Below are positions 6,876 to 13,551 of a stretch of DNA of 15,175 nucleotides, piece after piece. The notes below the pieces were generated by a model, which was not told where the DNA came from, ran no database searches, and saw only the letters and a list, made by a program, of their open reading frames with translations. The stretch is from JACKGS01 sp964448015 (GTDB lineage Bacteria; Patescibacteriota; Saccharimonadia; Saccharimonadales; UBA7683): the NCBI GenBank assembly GCA_964448015.1, contig CAYUUV010000024.1, positions 1 through 15,175 of the forward strand. Reading direction: 5' to 3'. The translations under genes were made by a program, and so were the position numbers. Position 1 is the stretch's first letter. Each line of letters opens with the position of its first letter.

Positions 6876-7703
6876 CTAGTAGACCCCCGCGGTGCTCCGG
6901 CTGGCGGCCGGGGGTGGCGGGGGCGGAGCAGGAACGGAGGGTTGCACCATGGTAGGTGCATCCCGATCGAACCTGACCCCGGCTCCCGCCCCGGCGTTGG
7001 CCGTTGCGGTGGTCGTCTGGGCCTGGCCTCCACCTTCACTCGGAAGGAAGAAGGCGAAGAGCGCCCACACGAACCCACCGGCGCATATCCCGCAGATGAC
7101 GGCCGCCCACCAGGAGTTGGCCGCGGTGTTCTCCACCACGGTCTTGACCCCCCCGCTGGTGGCCGTCTCCGACCAGTCGTGGACCGCCCAGGCCCACCCG
7201 GCGAGGATGCCGGCGATGATGCCGAACACCCAGGCGATCGGGTGGACGCGGTGCGACCGCGACTCGCTCTGGAGCGATGCGATGGCCGAGGCGTGCGCCC
7301 CAGCCGTCACCTCCACGCCCTCGATTCGCTCGCCGTGATTGGCGAGCTTGAGGTCGTGGTCGTCCAGACGCTTGTCGTGGTCATCAACCCTTCCGCGCAG
7401 CTTCTCGAGCTGTGCATTGAGATCACCCCACAGCGAGTCCATCCTGACATCGAGCCGCTTGAGCTCCTGCAGGATGGCCCCATTCTGGGTGGGTCCAGCC
7501 GCGGGGCCGAGGCTGTTCGACCGAGCCCGGAGCTCGGCCACTTCCTCGGCAAGCTTCACGAGCGTGCGCTCGTGCGCGGCAGCCTCTCGGTTGGCCCGAG
7601 TGATGCCGCCCGCCTTGCGGCGGAGCTCGGCCACGTAGTGGCCCAGTGCATCGACCTTGCAGTCGAGGCTCTGGAACCTCTCGTCGATCTTGTTGGTGTC
7701 CAT
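6876..7703 (-). CDS. Coiled-coil protein with two TM segments, GC-rich
   Basis: The product is 275 aa. Residues 1-140 are charged and heptad-like (ERFQSLDCKVDALG, LVKLAEEVAELRARS, VDDHDKRLDDHDLKLANHG), predicting a coiled coil. Two hydrophobic segments follow, one starting HPIAWVFGIIAG and one in NSWWAAVICGICAGGF, separated by a short polar loop. The tail is Ala/Gly/Pro-rich with a run of seven prolines. This predicts a membrane protein with a large coiled-coil N-terminus; which side it faces is not shown. ATG 7703 has AAGGAG 5 nt upstream. A frame extending to 7736 would run through that site and the leader hairpins. It shares GC-rich codon use and probably a transcript with the gene downstream at 5670-6716. 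No family is recognised. Confidence 0.75.
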   Translation of the reverse strand: MDTNKIDERFQSLDCKVDALGHYVAELRRKAGGITRANREAAAHERTLVKLAEEVAELRARSNSLGPAAGPTQNGAILQELKRLDVRMDSLWGDLNAQLEKLRGRVDDHDKRLDDHDLKLANHGERIEGVEVTAGAHASAIASLQSESRSHRVHPIAWVFGIIAGILAGWAWAVHDWSETATSGGVKTVVENTAANSWWAAVICGICAGGFVWALFAFFLPSEGGGQAQTTTATANAGAGAGVRFDRDAPTMVQPSVPAPPPPPPAASRSTAGVY

Positions 7704-7708
7704 GACAT

Positions 7709-7756
7709 CTCCTTCCCCCACAAGGGAAAGTTGCAAATACGGGACTTTCCCGTATT
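7709..7756 (-). promoter_or_regulatory. Candidate translational switch over the Shine-Dalgarno
   Basis: Read on the minus strand, three mutually dependent hairpins precede the ATG at 7703. H1 is AATACGGGA (7756-7748) with TCCCGTATT (7744-7736), 9 bp with an AAG loop. H2 is GGGAAAGT (7751-7744) with ACTTTCCC (7731-7724), 8 bp, which uses part of H1. H3 is CTTTCCC (7730-7724) with GGGGAAG (7718-7712), 7 bp including one U-G, which covers part of the AAGGAG Shine-Dalgarno (7714-7709). H1 with H3 would hide the ribosome binding site, whereas H2 would free it. The pairing is read directly; the switching is inferred. H1 may instead act as a weak terminator for the RNA upstream. Confidence 0.45.
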
Positions 7757-7778
7757 AGGCTGTTCCCTCATGGTTTAA

Positions 7779-8692
7779 GGAGCAGCACCAGAAAAACTAC
7801 ATGGTAGCGTATCTGGTGCTACTCCTCGGAGATATCTTGGATAGTTGCGTTAGAGTGTATGTACAGTACCAAAATGATACTGTCTGTTCGAGTGCGTCAC
7901 CACTTGAGATCCTGAATGAATACAGGATGTAAGCTTTGAGCACTGAGCAATCGATCTGCTACTACCAGACGAGCACATATACATGGCTCAAACCCCGAGA
8001 ACTCTGCAAAGCAGACTAACGGGGTAAATCTGAGAGCAGAAGCGTGCTTAGCAGCGAATTAATCTTTGGTTCGTTTGCGGCGGATCAAAAACTAACCACC
8101 CAATACGCATGAAATCCTTGCATAGTCTGATTTAATCTAAACTCGTTCTTTCTATTTTTCTTCTATCAATGATGCTTTGGCATCACTTCATCAGATAAAA
8201 TAAAAATTACTTCGTTTAGAGTTAAATCATCTTAATGCGAGGTTTCACGCATATTGGGTTTGCTAAACACAGTTCCGCTCTCAAGCGTCTGATAGGAACA
8301 AAAGTGTTATACACTGTAATGATTTGACTAAATGAAACTGTTGCTTCAGAAGCAAGAATTATGTATCAAGAAGTAAGTGGGTAGATTCTACGACAACATG
8401 TTGTCATACACTGTTCCTCATGCCTCTTAACTCTTTGTTCATACTTCTATGAAGCTTTGCTTCATTACTATAGCTTGTTAACGTGCCTCACATGATCCTC
8501 TGTTGCGTCAAGCTTCAGAGGGGAACTGCTTTATCAGACAGCCTCGTTTTACCCATGAGTGCCTATTGAAATACATACATAACTACCAGAATAACTCTGC
8601 CAGTTTAGATGTAATTTGTTTAGGTGCTCATCGCTAATCCTTTGTCGGTTAGCTGAGAGTTCTCCACCTCACAGTTGCCGCAAAACGATGAT
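7779..8692 (-). ncRNA. Giant ornate structured RNA (candidate)
   Basis: About 900 nt without an ORF but packed with complementary segments. In plus coordinates: a 160-nt arm, 8099-8258, pairs CCCAATACGCAT... with ...ATGCGTATTGGG-like sequence, GATTTAATCTAAAC (8129-8142) with 8214-8228 and 8154-8167 with 8194-8207, and ends in TGATGC/GCATCA (8170-8175/8180-8185). A nested stem is 8622-8626/8665-8669, 8627-8630/8654-8657 and 8633-8637/8649-8653. A hairpin GGAG-c-AGCACCAG/CTGGTGCT-a-CTCC spans 7779-7825. A composite stem is 7987-7997/8020-8034. There are also hairpins at 7863-7883, 7909-7928, 8341-8355, 8392-8405 and 8449-8465. A possible pseudoknot pairs 8472-8477/8509-8514 with 8497-8502/8516-8521. 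In the long arm, three A-C mismatches (8106/8251, 8109/8248, 8163/8198) become G-U on the minus strand, against one U-G (8119/8239) on plus. That and a minus-strand promoter favour minus. Size and complexity recall GOLLD or ROOL RNAs, but I cannot assign it to either. Confidence 0.6.
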
Positions 8693-8698
8693 GCTATT

Positions 8699-8727
8699 AA
8701 TTTATCACAAATATGAAAATATGTCAA
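8699..8727 (-). promoter_or_regulatory. Minus-strand promoter for the structured RNA
   Basis: On the minus strand, TTGACA (8727-8722), a 17-nt spacer and TAAATT (8704-8699) predict a start near 8692, right where the folded region begins. The -35 is perfect and the -10 matches four of six positions. Confidence 0.55.
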
Positions 8728-8855
8728 GCATTTATACCACAATTTTGTCAAGGATAAGCTTTTTATGATACAAAATATCCCTTTTTAACAGAGGTATATG
8801 TATAAAAATAATTATCATAAGTTTTATCAATATGTACAATAAAGTGTTGTAGTAG

Positions 8856-8887
8856 TTGACAAATATGAATAAATTTGCTAGTATAAT
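8856..8887 (+). promoter_or_regulatory. Strong promoter for the 616-aa gene
   Basis: TTGACA (8856-8861) is followed by TAGTAT at 8879-8884 (17-nt spacer), overlapping TATAAT at 8882-8887 (20-nt spacer). Transcription would start near 8893, giving a leader of about 34 nt with an AAAAGGAA Shine-Dalgarno before ATG 8927. It diverges from the minus-strand promoter at 8699-8727. The AT-rich stretch 8728-8855 between them shows nothing else convincing. Confidence 0.7.
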
Positions 8888-8926
8888 ACTATCAAAACAT
8901 AAAACAAACAGAAAAGGAACCATATC

Positions 8927-10777
8927 ATGAGCGAAAAAGTACCCGCAACCAACAATAACGAATCAGGTAAATCTGCATTTAACCCAGATAGCGGCTTGAG
9001 TTATAAAGAATATCTTGAACAAGGCGGCGAAATGGGTCAGAAACTTCGTGAACGCACAGCTGCTGAGAACGTTCAGAATACTGAGGAAAACTCGGTAGAT
9101 ACCACCGCTGAATTAGAAGTACGACCTGTAGAAGATGGTGAGTACCAAGATTCACTGCGCTATGAATATAATACCAACCCTGAACATGAAGACTACCTTC
9201 CCATCGGGGTCATGGCGCACGAACCATGGACAATTGCACCAAAAGAAGGTGAAAAGACACCGCAAGAACCTCCAGTTGAGGGTAATGATCCTGTAGACTC
9301 ACCAGAAACTCCAGAAGAACCTGTTGCAGCGCCAAGGGGCCGCTACAGCCTCAAGGGGTCAGATCTGTATAATAATGGTCGTGAAACGGTAGATGGTCGG
9401 GAGCCGGAAAATCGTGATAATGTGAATCAATATGGCTATGCTGGCCCAGTTGAACCAGGTAGCGAAATCGAATTGGCTGGCCCAACAGATATAGAACCCT
9501 ATAATCCAGGCCCAACTGCTATTGAGCCAATTGAAAAAGGTGGTGACTTAGTACAGCAACCAGAGGTAGATCCAGCCCTCATTGAAGCCCTGAATGGTGC
9601 ACGTACGCGTTACGCTGAAGAGACTGCTAAAAGCCGTAAGTCATATCTTGGCCGTTTTCTTCGGACAGATTCAAAAGTAGCCAATGTTCTTCGTAAAATT
9701 CCAGGTGTTGAACAGGGTGCCGAATGGCTTAATGGCAAGTTTGATCAGGCGGTTGTTGAGGCAAAAGACCAATACGAAGCACTGTACAACCAAGTCGGTG
9801 ACGTTACCGCTGCGGAACTGCGTCGTGTTGGTTGGGATGAAGAAATGATTCAAAAACTGAGCTTAATTGGTAATATTGCCCAAGATTCACGTCTGGAAGC
9901 TGAAATTCTGTACCAACGCCAGGCTCACAGTAAAGATTCAAACAAGTTTGTAAACTGGTGGGTGGCTCAAAAGGGCTTCACTGGTAAGCTGAAGAAAGCC
10001 GGTGTGGTTATTGCCGCCGGTGCGGCAACCGGACTAACCGGTGGTCTGTTTGCCGGGGCTACGGGTGCATTTATTGCCGGTGGTGCCTCTGGTGCAGCCA
10101 TTGCCAACCATGTTACCAAACGTCGTGCTAACAGTATTGATGAAAGTGGTATGAGGTTAGCGGTCCGACAGTCAAATGCCGACCATGCTCTCAAGCGAGC
10201 CGCAATTAAGGGCCGTCATGGTGCAGAAGATTGGGGTCAAGTTGAAGATATTACTGGTCGTACTGAACGACGTACAAATGAAGAGATGCTGGGTAACCGT
10301 AAGCGTCTGAAGACTGCTACAGCTCTTGGTGCTGCTGCAGGTAGGGGTGCATTTCAGCTAAAGGAACTGTTGAATCAGCCTGAGGCTAATCCGAAGACCC
10401 CTCAGAATACTCCTCCGAAGAATCCACAGAAACCACCTCAGACACCAGAGGTACCAGATGAAGGCCCAACTGCTCCCCCTGCTGAGACGCCTCCTGCAAC
10501 TCCAGAAGTGCCTATTAATGGTCGTGAGTTCTTTGTTGACCCAGGTCACGGCTTTACACACGAAATTCAAGAGTTTGCTCAGGCCAATGGTTCATCTGTT
10601 GACGCCCGCAGAGCCTTCGATATTTATAACGAAGCCGTTGCGAAGTTTGGTGAAGATGGATTGATCGAACCAGTAGGTACCTACTTACGAGATGCTGGCG
10701 ACTTTGGTATCAATGCACCGGGCAATGCTCAGTGGAAGCCAGGTGTTGCAGAATTCTTCAAGAGTAAACTACAATAA
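8927..10777 (+). CDS. Large CPR-type protein with glycine-rich hydrophobic segment
   Basis: The product is 616 aa. Residues 1-215 are polar, acidic and Pro/Glu-rich, probably disordered. Residues 216-350 are charged and predicted helical. Residues about 355-395 form a Gly/Ala-rich hydrophobic hairpin of glycine-zipper type (GVVIAAGAATGL, GGLFAGATGAFIAGG). A helical region with many Arg/Lys follows, then a proline-rich linker (about 482-528). The C-terminal domain (530-616, with FVDPGHGFTHEIQEFAQANG and AVAKFGEDGLIEPVG) looks conserved and globular and resembles C-termini of other Saccharibacteria proteins. No enzyme motif is recognised. There is no N-terminal signal peptide, so export, if any, would need another route. 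AAAAGGAA precedes the ATG. The DUF5663 gene follows 32 nt later. Function is unknown; a membrane-interacting or structural role is a guess from the glycine zipper. Confidence 0.8.
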   Translation: MSEKVPATNNNESGKSAFNPDSGLSYKEYLEQGGEMGQKLRERTAAENVQNTEENSVDTTAELEVRPVEDGEYQDSLRYEYNTNPEHEDYLPIGVMAHEPWTIAPKEGEKTPQEPPVEGNDPVDSPETPEEPVAAPRGRYSLKGSDLYNNGRETVDGREPENRDNVNQYGYAGPVEPGSEIELAGPTDIEPYNPGPTAIEPIEKGGDLVQQPEVDPALIEALNGARTRYAEETAKSRKSYLGRFLRTDSKVANVLRKIPGVEQGAEWLNGKFDQAVVEAKDQYEALYNQVGDVTAAELRRVGWDEEMIQKLSLIGNIAQDSRLEAEILYQRQAHSKDSNKFVNWWVAQKGFTGKLKKAGVVIAAGAATGLTGGLFAGATGAFIAGGASGAAIANHVTKRRANSIDESGMRLAVRQSNADHALKRAAIKGRHGAEDWGQVEDITGRTERRTNEEMLGNRKRLKTATALGAAAGRGAFQLKELLNQPEANPKTPQNTPPKNPQKPPQTPEVPDEGPTAPPAETPPATPEVPINGREFFVDPGHGFTHEIQEFAQANGSSVDARRAFDIYNEAVAKFGEDGLIEPVGTYLRDAGDFGINAPGNAQWKPGVAEFFKSKLQ

Positions 10778-10809
10778 GTACAGACACATAATATAAAAAG
10801 GAAAAAATT

Positions 10810-11091
10810 ATGAACGACCAAGAAATACTTCAAAAATTAGGCCTCGAGGGAATGCCCAAAGAGGTCCAAGACCAGACGTTGCTACAGGTGAATCAAATTG
10901 TAGAAATGCGGCTGGCGGGCATGTTCGACGAACTTATGACCGAAGAACAGCGAGCTCAGTTTACAAAAAAGTCCCAAGAAAGACCGGAGGCTGCATGGAA
11001 GTGGCTTTCAGAAGAGTTAACTGATGCCGCTCAGCTCTACCAAGCAGCGTTAAGCGATTATCTTACAGAAGTGACGACGCGCGGTAAATAG
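10810..11091 (+). CDS. DUF5663 family protein
   Basis: The 93-aa, all-helical acidic protein begins MNDQEILQKLGLEGMPKEVQ. The pattern LGLEGMPKE, QIVEMRL and LMTEEQRAQF fits DUF5663, a small family frequent in CPR genomes and of unknown function. An AAGGA Shine-Dalgarno lies upstream of ATG 10810. It is 32 nt downstream of the 616-aa gene on the same strand and is probably in its operon. It ends ahead of an inverted repeat at 11117-11145. Confidence 0.75.
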   Translation: MNDQEILQKLGLEGMPKEVQDQTLLQVNQIVEMRLAGMFDELMTEEQRAQFTKKSQERPEAAWKWLSEELTDAAQLYQAALSDYLTEVTTRGK

Positions 11092-11116
11092 CAGGCCATC
11101 ACTTGATTATCGGAAG

Positions 11117-11145
11117 AATATACCCGTTGTTTCAGCGGGTATATT
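11117..11145 (+). terminator. Probable terminator hairpin (no U tract)
   Basis: AATATACCCG (11117-11126) and CGGGTATATT (11136-11145) make a 10-bp perfect stem with a 9-nt loop, 25 nt past the DUF5663 stop. There is no T run after it, so termination is inferred from position. It could also serve as an operator just upstream of the msrB -10 box. Confidence 0.5.
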
Positions 11146-11162
11146 GTATGGTGCGGGTGGCG

Positions 11163-11168
11163 TAAAAT
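11163..11168 (+). promoter_or_regulatory. -10 box of msrB, leaderless start
   Basis: TAAAAT ends at 11168 and ATG starts at 11175, leaving 6 nt, the same spacing as at 191, 577 and 2598. No clear -35 is seen. The AGGGG one base from the ATG is too close to act as a Shine-Dalgarno. Confidence 0.45.
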
Positions 11169-11174
11169 AGGGGT

Positions 11175-11561
11175 ATGGTGAAGAAATCAGATAAGCAGTG
11201 GCGAGACCAACTTTCAGAAGAACAGTATCGGGTGCTTCGCAAAAAAGGTACAGAAGTGCCGTTTTCTGGAAAATATGTGTTCGAAAACGGAGTTGGCACA
11301 TATGTATGCGCAGGGTGTGACGCAAAATTGTTCGATTCTCATACTAAATTTGAAGCTCATTGCGGCTGGCCGAGTTTTTATGATGCGCTGCCAGGAAGTG
11401 TTGAGTTTCACGAAGATACCTCGCATGGCATGGTAAGAACAGAGGTGATGTGCCGCACATGCGGTGGGCATCTGGGGCATGTTTTTGATGACGCGCCTGA
11501 CATGCCGGGCGGGAGACGATACTGCATCAACTCAATCAGCCTTGATTTCATGAAGAAGTAG
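11175..11561 (+). CDS. msrB: Peptide-methionine (R)-S-oxide reductase MsrB
   Basis: The enzyme reduces methionine-R-sulfoxide in proteins, using thioredoxin or a similar donor, as oxidative damage repair. The product is 128 aa, a full-length single-domain MsrB with no signal peptide, so it is cytoplasmic. Zinc ligands are the two CxxC pairs C45/C48 (CAGC) and C93/C96 (CRTC). The catalytic Cys is C117 in RRYCINSISLDF. C63 in HCGWPSF is the likely resolving Cys. GGHLGHVFDDAP is also diagnostic. Translation probably begins at the mRNA 5' end. The next gene starts 14 nt after the stop with its own -10 box. Confidence 0.95.
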   Translation: MVKKSDKQWRDQLSEEQYRVLRKKGTEVPFSGKYVFENGVGTYVCAGCDAKLFDSHTKFEAHCGWPSFYDALPGSVEFHEDTSHGMVRTEVMCRTCGGHLGHVFDDAPDMPGGRRYCINSISLDFMKK

Positions 11562-11567
11562 TATACT
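11562..11567 (+). promoter_or_regulatory. -10 box for the PH-like gene
   Basis: TATACT at 11562-11567 overlaps the end of msrB (its TAG stop is 11559-11561) and ends 8 nt before ATG 11576. It would give a leaderless transcript of the PH-like gene and orn. AGGGG at 11568-11572 lies 3 nt from the ATG, too close for a good Shine-Dalgarno. Confidence 0.5.
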
Positions 11568-11575
11568 AGGGGCAT

Positions 11576-11953
11576 ATGAAGTTTTTATTAGATGAGGCCA
11601 CCTTGCAACTTGAGCTTGAGGGGAAGGAGTGCGCGTTTGCGCTCAGGCGCAAGATTATTGTACCGGCTGAATCGGTTGTGAACGTTGAGTGGGTGGCCAG
11701 TACGGTGAATACCTGGCGGCTTTCCGGACTCCGGGCCCCCGGTACTGGTATACCGGGCATTTTTTATGCGGGTTCGTTTTATCGAAAAAGTGGTTGGGAG
11801 TTCTGGTATTTGCGCCTCAGGCAACCCGGTCACATCATCATCACGACAAATCTGAAGCGTTATCGCGTGCTGCGTGTTAGTGTTTCAGAAGAACAGGCCC
11901 TCAAAATCAGAGAATGGTTTAATACGTATCAAAAAACAGGTAGCATTGCATGA
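11576..11953 (+). CDS. Small PH-domain-like conserved protein
   Basis: The 125-aa soluble protein begins MKFLLDEATLQLELEGKE. The sequence is mostly beta: strands around ALRRKIIVPAESVVNV, then PGTGIPGIFYAGSFY, GWEFWYLRLRQ and HIIITTN, and a final helix. This order and the GIPG-aGsFy and EFWYlR motifs match a widespread conserved hypothetical family with a bacterial PH-like fold; the ligand and role are unknown. The stop overlaps the orn ATG (ATGA at 11950-11953), so it is coupled to orn. It also lies right behind msrB, forming a three-gene plus-strand group. The fold assignment is from memory of the family pattern. Confidence 0.65.
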   Translation: MKFLLDEATLQLELEGKECAFALRRKIIVPAESVVNVEWVASTVNTWRLSGLRAPGTGIPGIFYAGSFYRKSGWEFWYLRLRQPGHIIITTNLKRYRVLRVSVSEEQALKIREWFNTYQKTGSIA

Positions 11954-12482
11954 ACTATAAAAAAGCACGTCCCACGAAGTTGTTGTGGATCGATCTGGAG
12001 ATGACCGGGCTGGATCCGAAGAAGGATGTGATTTTAGAAGTGGCGGCCGAAGTTACCGATTTCAACTTCAAAACACTGGGTAGTTATGAGGCGATTATTA
12101 AACATTCGAACCGGCGGCTGAAAAATATGAATGAATGGTCGCAGAAGCAACACGCCGCAAGCGGCCTTACTGAAAAAATTAGAACGATTGGGCGTTCGGA
12201 GCATGAGGTGAAATTAGAGCTTGCCGGGTTTATTAAGGGTCATTTTGGTAAAGAACCGGCGATAATTGCGGGTAATTCAATTCATAATGACCGCCTATTC
12301 ATTACTCGTTGGTGGCCGGAAATTGATGCGCTGCTACATTACCGAATGATGGATGTCAGTAGCTTGAAGATTTGGATGCAGGGTAAGCACAAAATTGAGT
12401 ACACCAAAAAAGATGTACATCGCGCTTTCGATGATATTCAAGCTTCAATAGCAGAACTACAGTACTACCTAGAAAAACTGAA
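11950..12482 (+). CDS. orn: Oligoribonuclease, 3' end in gap
   Basis: This 3'-to-5' exoribonuclease of the DEDDh family finishes RNA decay by degrading dinucleotides and short oligoribonucleotides. 177 residues are visible and E. coli Orn is about 180, so nearly the whole protein is here. Catalytic residues are D15 and E17 (WIDLEMTGLD), D114 (GNSIHNDRLFI), H157 and D162 (HRAFDDI). The usual GNSxxQDRxF motif has HND here. The start overlaps the previous gene's stop (ATGA). The frame appears to continue through the 100 Ns into a different protein, which is an artefact: the true stop must lie within the gap. Confidence 0.9.
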
Positions 12483-12582
12483 NNNNNNNNNNNNNNNNNN
12501 NNNNNNNNNNNNNNNNNNNNNNNNNNNNNNNNNNNNNNNNNNNNNNNNNNNNNNNNNNNNNNNNNNNNNNNNNNNNNNNNNN
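12483..12582. other. Assembly gap (100 N)
   Basis: Exactly 100 consecutive Ns, the conventional placeholder for a scaffold gap of unknown length. It removes the last codons of orn and the N-terminus of the YjbR-like gene. A palindromic repeat sits within about 10 nt of its right edge, which may be why assembly broke here. Confidence 0.97.
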
Positions 12583-12897
12583 AAAGTTGGATCTAAGCCG
12601 AACCCTTCGACAGGCTCAGGGTCGCAGCAAGGTGCTGCGAAAATGTTTGCTTTGGTTCGCGAAGGCAGTGATCCGGCTCATGTGAGCCTCAAATGCCGGC
12701 CGGAGCTGGCGGAGCTGCTGCGTGAAAAATATGAAACCGTTATGCCCGGTTATCATCTTGATAAAAAACATTGGAACACTATTATCTGTAGCGGGCAATT
12801 GGAAGACGACGAGTTATTCGGATTAGTTGATCTTTCGTACAACCTGGTTGTTGAGGGGTTGCCAAAAAAGGTTCAAGAAGAACTTAACGCTCAGTAA
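12583..12897 (+). CDS. MmcQ/YjbR family protein, 5' end in gap, with in-frame insert
   Basis: The visible part is 104 residues to the TAA at 12895-12897. SLKCRPELAELLREKY, PGYHLDKKHWNTI and the final LVDLSYNLVVEGLPKK are typical of the MmcQ/YjbR family (CyaY-like fold, often called DNA-binding). The N-terminal part is missing in the gap. In this family the first visible strand normally reads like KVGGKMFALV; here KVG and KMFALV are separated by 16 residues (SKPNPSTGSGSQQGAA), encoded by a palindromic repeat that keeps the frame. The insert falls at a beta turn and might be tolerated. The molecular role of the family is poorly defined. Confidence 0.8.
   Translation, partial: KVGSKPNPSTGSGSQQGAAKMFALVREGSDPAHVSLKCRPELAELLREKYETVMPGYHLDKKHWNTIICSGQLEDDELFGLVDLSYNLVVEGLPKKVQEELNAQ
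12592..12639 (+). repeat. In-frame palindromic repeat inside the yjbR-like gene
   Basis: 48 nt encode the 16 extra residues. The centre, CCCTTCGACAGGCTCAGGG (12603-12621), belongs to a commonly dispersed intergenic repeat type, and the 48-nt length is a multiple of three. It resembles in behaviour the Rickettsia palindromic elements that insert into coding sequence. Confidence 0.65.
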
Positions 12898-12938
12898 CAA
12901 GACGTTGGATATATGACAAGACAGTGGCCTCATCCTTA

Positions 12939-13544
12939 CTAAAGCGTATTGGTTTTTTCAAGCGTTTCTAAAATAGCCTGCATATCTTTTTCTGCCAGTT
13001 TCAGAATTTCAACCAACTCTTTGTCAACAACAACTTTTTTGGCAGCATTGAGCGCCACGCCCGCCTCGGTAATTTTAGGGCCTAAGACTTCTATAATTTC
13101 GGTGTCTAGCGTGTTATTGCGGCGGGCTTCATCAAGTACTTCTTGCGACTTTTCATCGGGCTTAGGGTTATTGTTAAATCGTTTTTTGGGTTTGTAGAGT
13201 TTATTGTATCGAGTGTTGAGCTCTTGGTGGTTGTTTCTGATCAGAATTTGGGTGAGCGCAACATCATTTTTGGTGGGTGCATAGGCCAGATCTTTGCTGT
13301 ATTCATCAATAATACCCAGTGCATCAGAGGTTGCTTGCAGCGAATTCTTCATTTCTACTTGTCCTGGGACGCCGCCACCGCTAAACAAAACACTGCCAAG
13401 GAGAATGAGTAATATGATCACTCCACCAAACATCAGAAATAGTTTTTTCTTACCGGTTCCTTGCTCGGGAAAATCATAAGGGCTTGGCGCTGGTTGTGTC
13501 GGTTGCGCGGGCTGTTGGTTGAATTGTGGCATTTGTGGTTGCAT
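12939..13544 (-). CDS. Single-TM protein with Pro/Gln-rich N-terminus
   Basis: The product is 201 aa. A Pro/Gln-rich cytoplasmic N-terminus (MQPQMPQFNQQPAQP) is followed by GTGKKK, one TM segment (about 36-55), a GGG linker and a mostly helical C-terminal domain (about 60-201) that would lie outside the membrane. The pattern recurs among CPR membrane proteins of unknown function. I prefer ATG 13544, which is 7 nt past a TATACT -10 box; an in-frame ATG at 13550 is only 1 nt past it and so less likely. A frame extending to 13625 merely translates the upstream tandem repeat. It is convergent with the yjbR-like gene, with a 41-nt gap holding no clear terminator. Confidence 0.75.
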   Translation of the reverse strand: MQPQMPQFNQQPAQPTQPAPSPYDFPEQGTGKKKLFLMFGGVIILLILLGSVLFSGGGVPGQVEMKNSLQATSDALGIIDEYSKDLAYAPTKNDVALTQILIRNNHQELNTRYNKLYKPKKRFNNNPKPDEKSQEVLDEARRNNTLDTEIIEVLGPKITEAGVALNAAKKVVVDKELVEILKLAEKDMQAILETLEKTNTL

Positions 13545-13551
13545 AAGCATA

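Noticed and set aside
6942..7778. Plus-strand frame of 278 codons
   Set aside because: It is antisense to the coiled-coil/TM gene and a product of GC-rich third positions.
7986..8034. Group I intron core in the structured region
   Set aside because: A few bases recall P7-like segments, but no flanking exon gene is interrupted and the other core elements were not found.
8728..8926. Small minus-strand frame (8732-8923)
   Set aside because: The AT-rich frame overlaps the divergent promoter region and has no Shine-Dalgarno or recognisable content.
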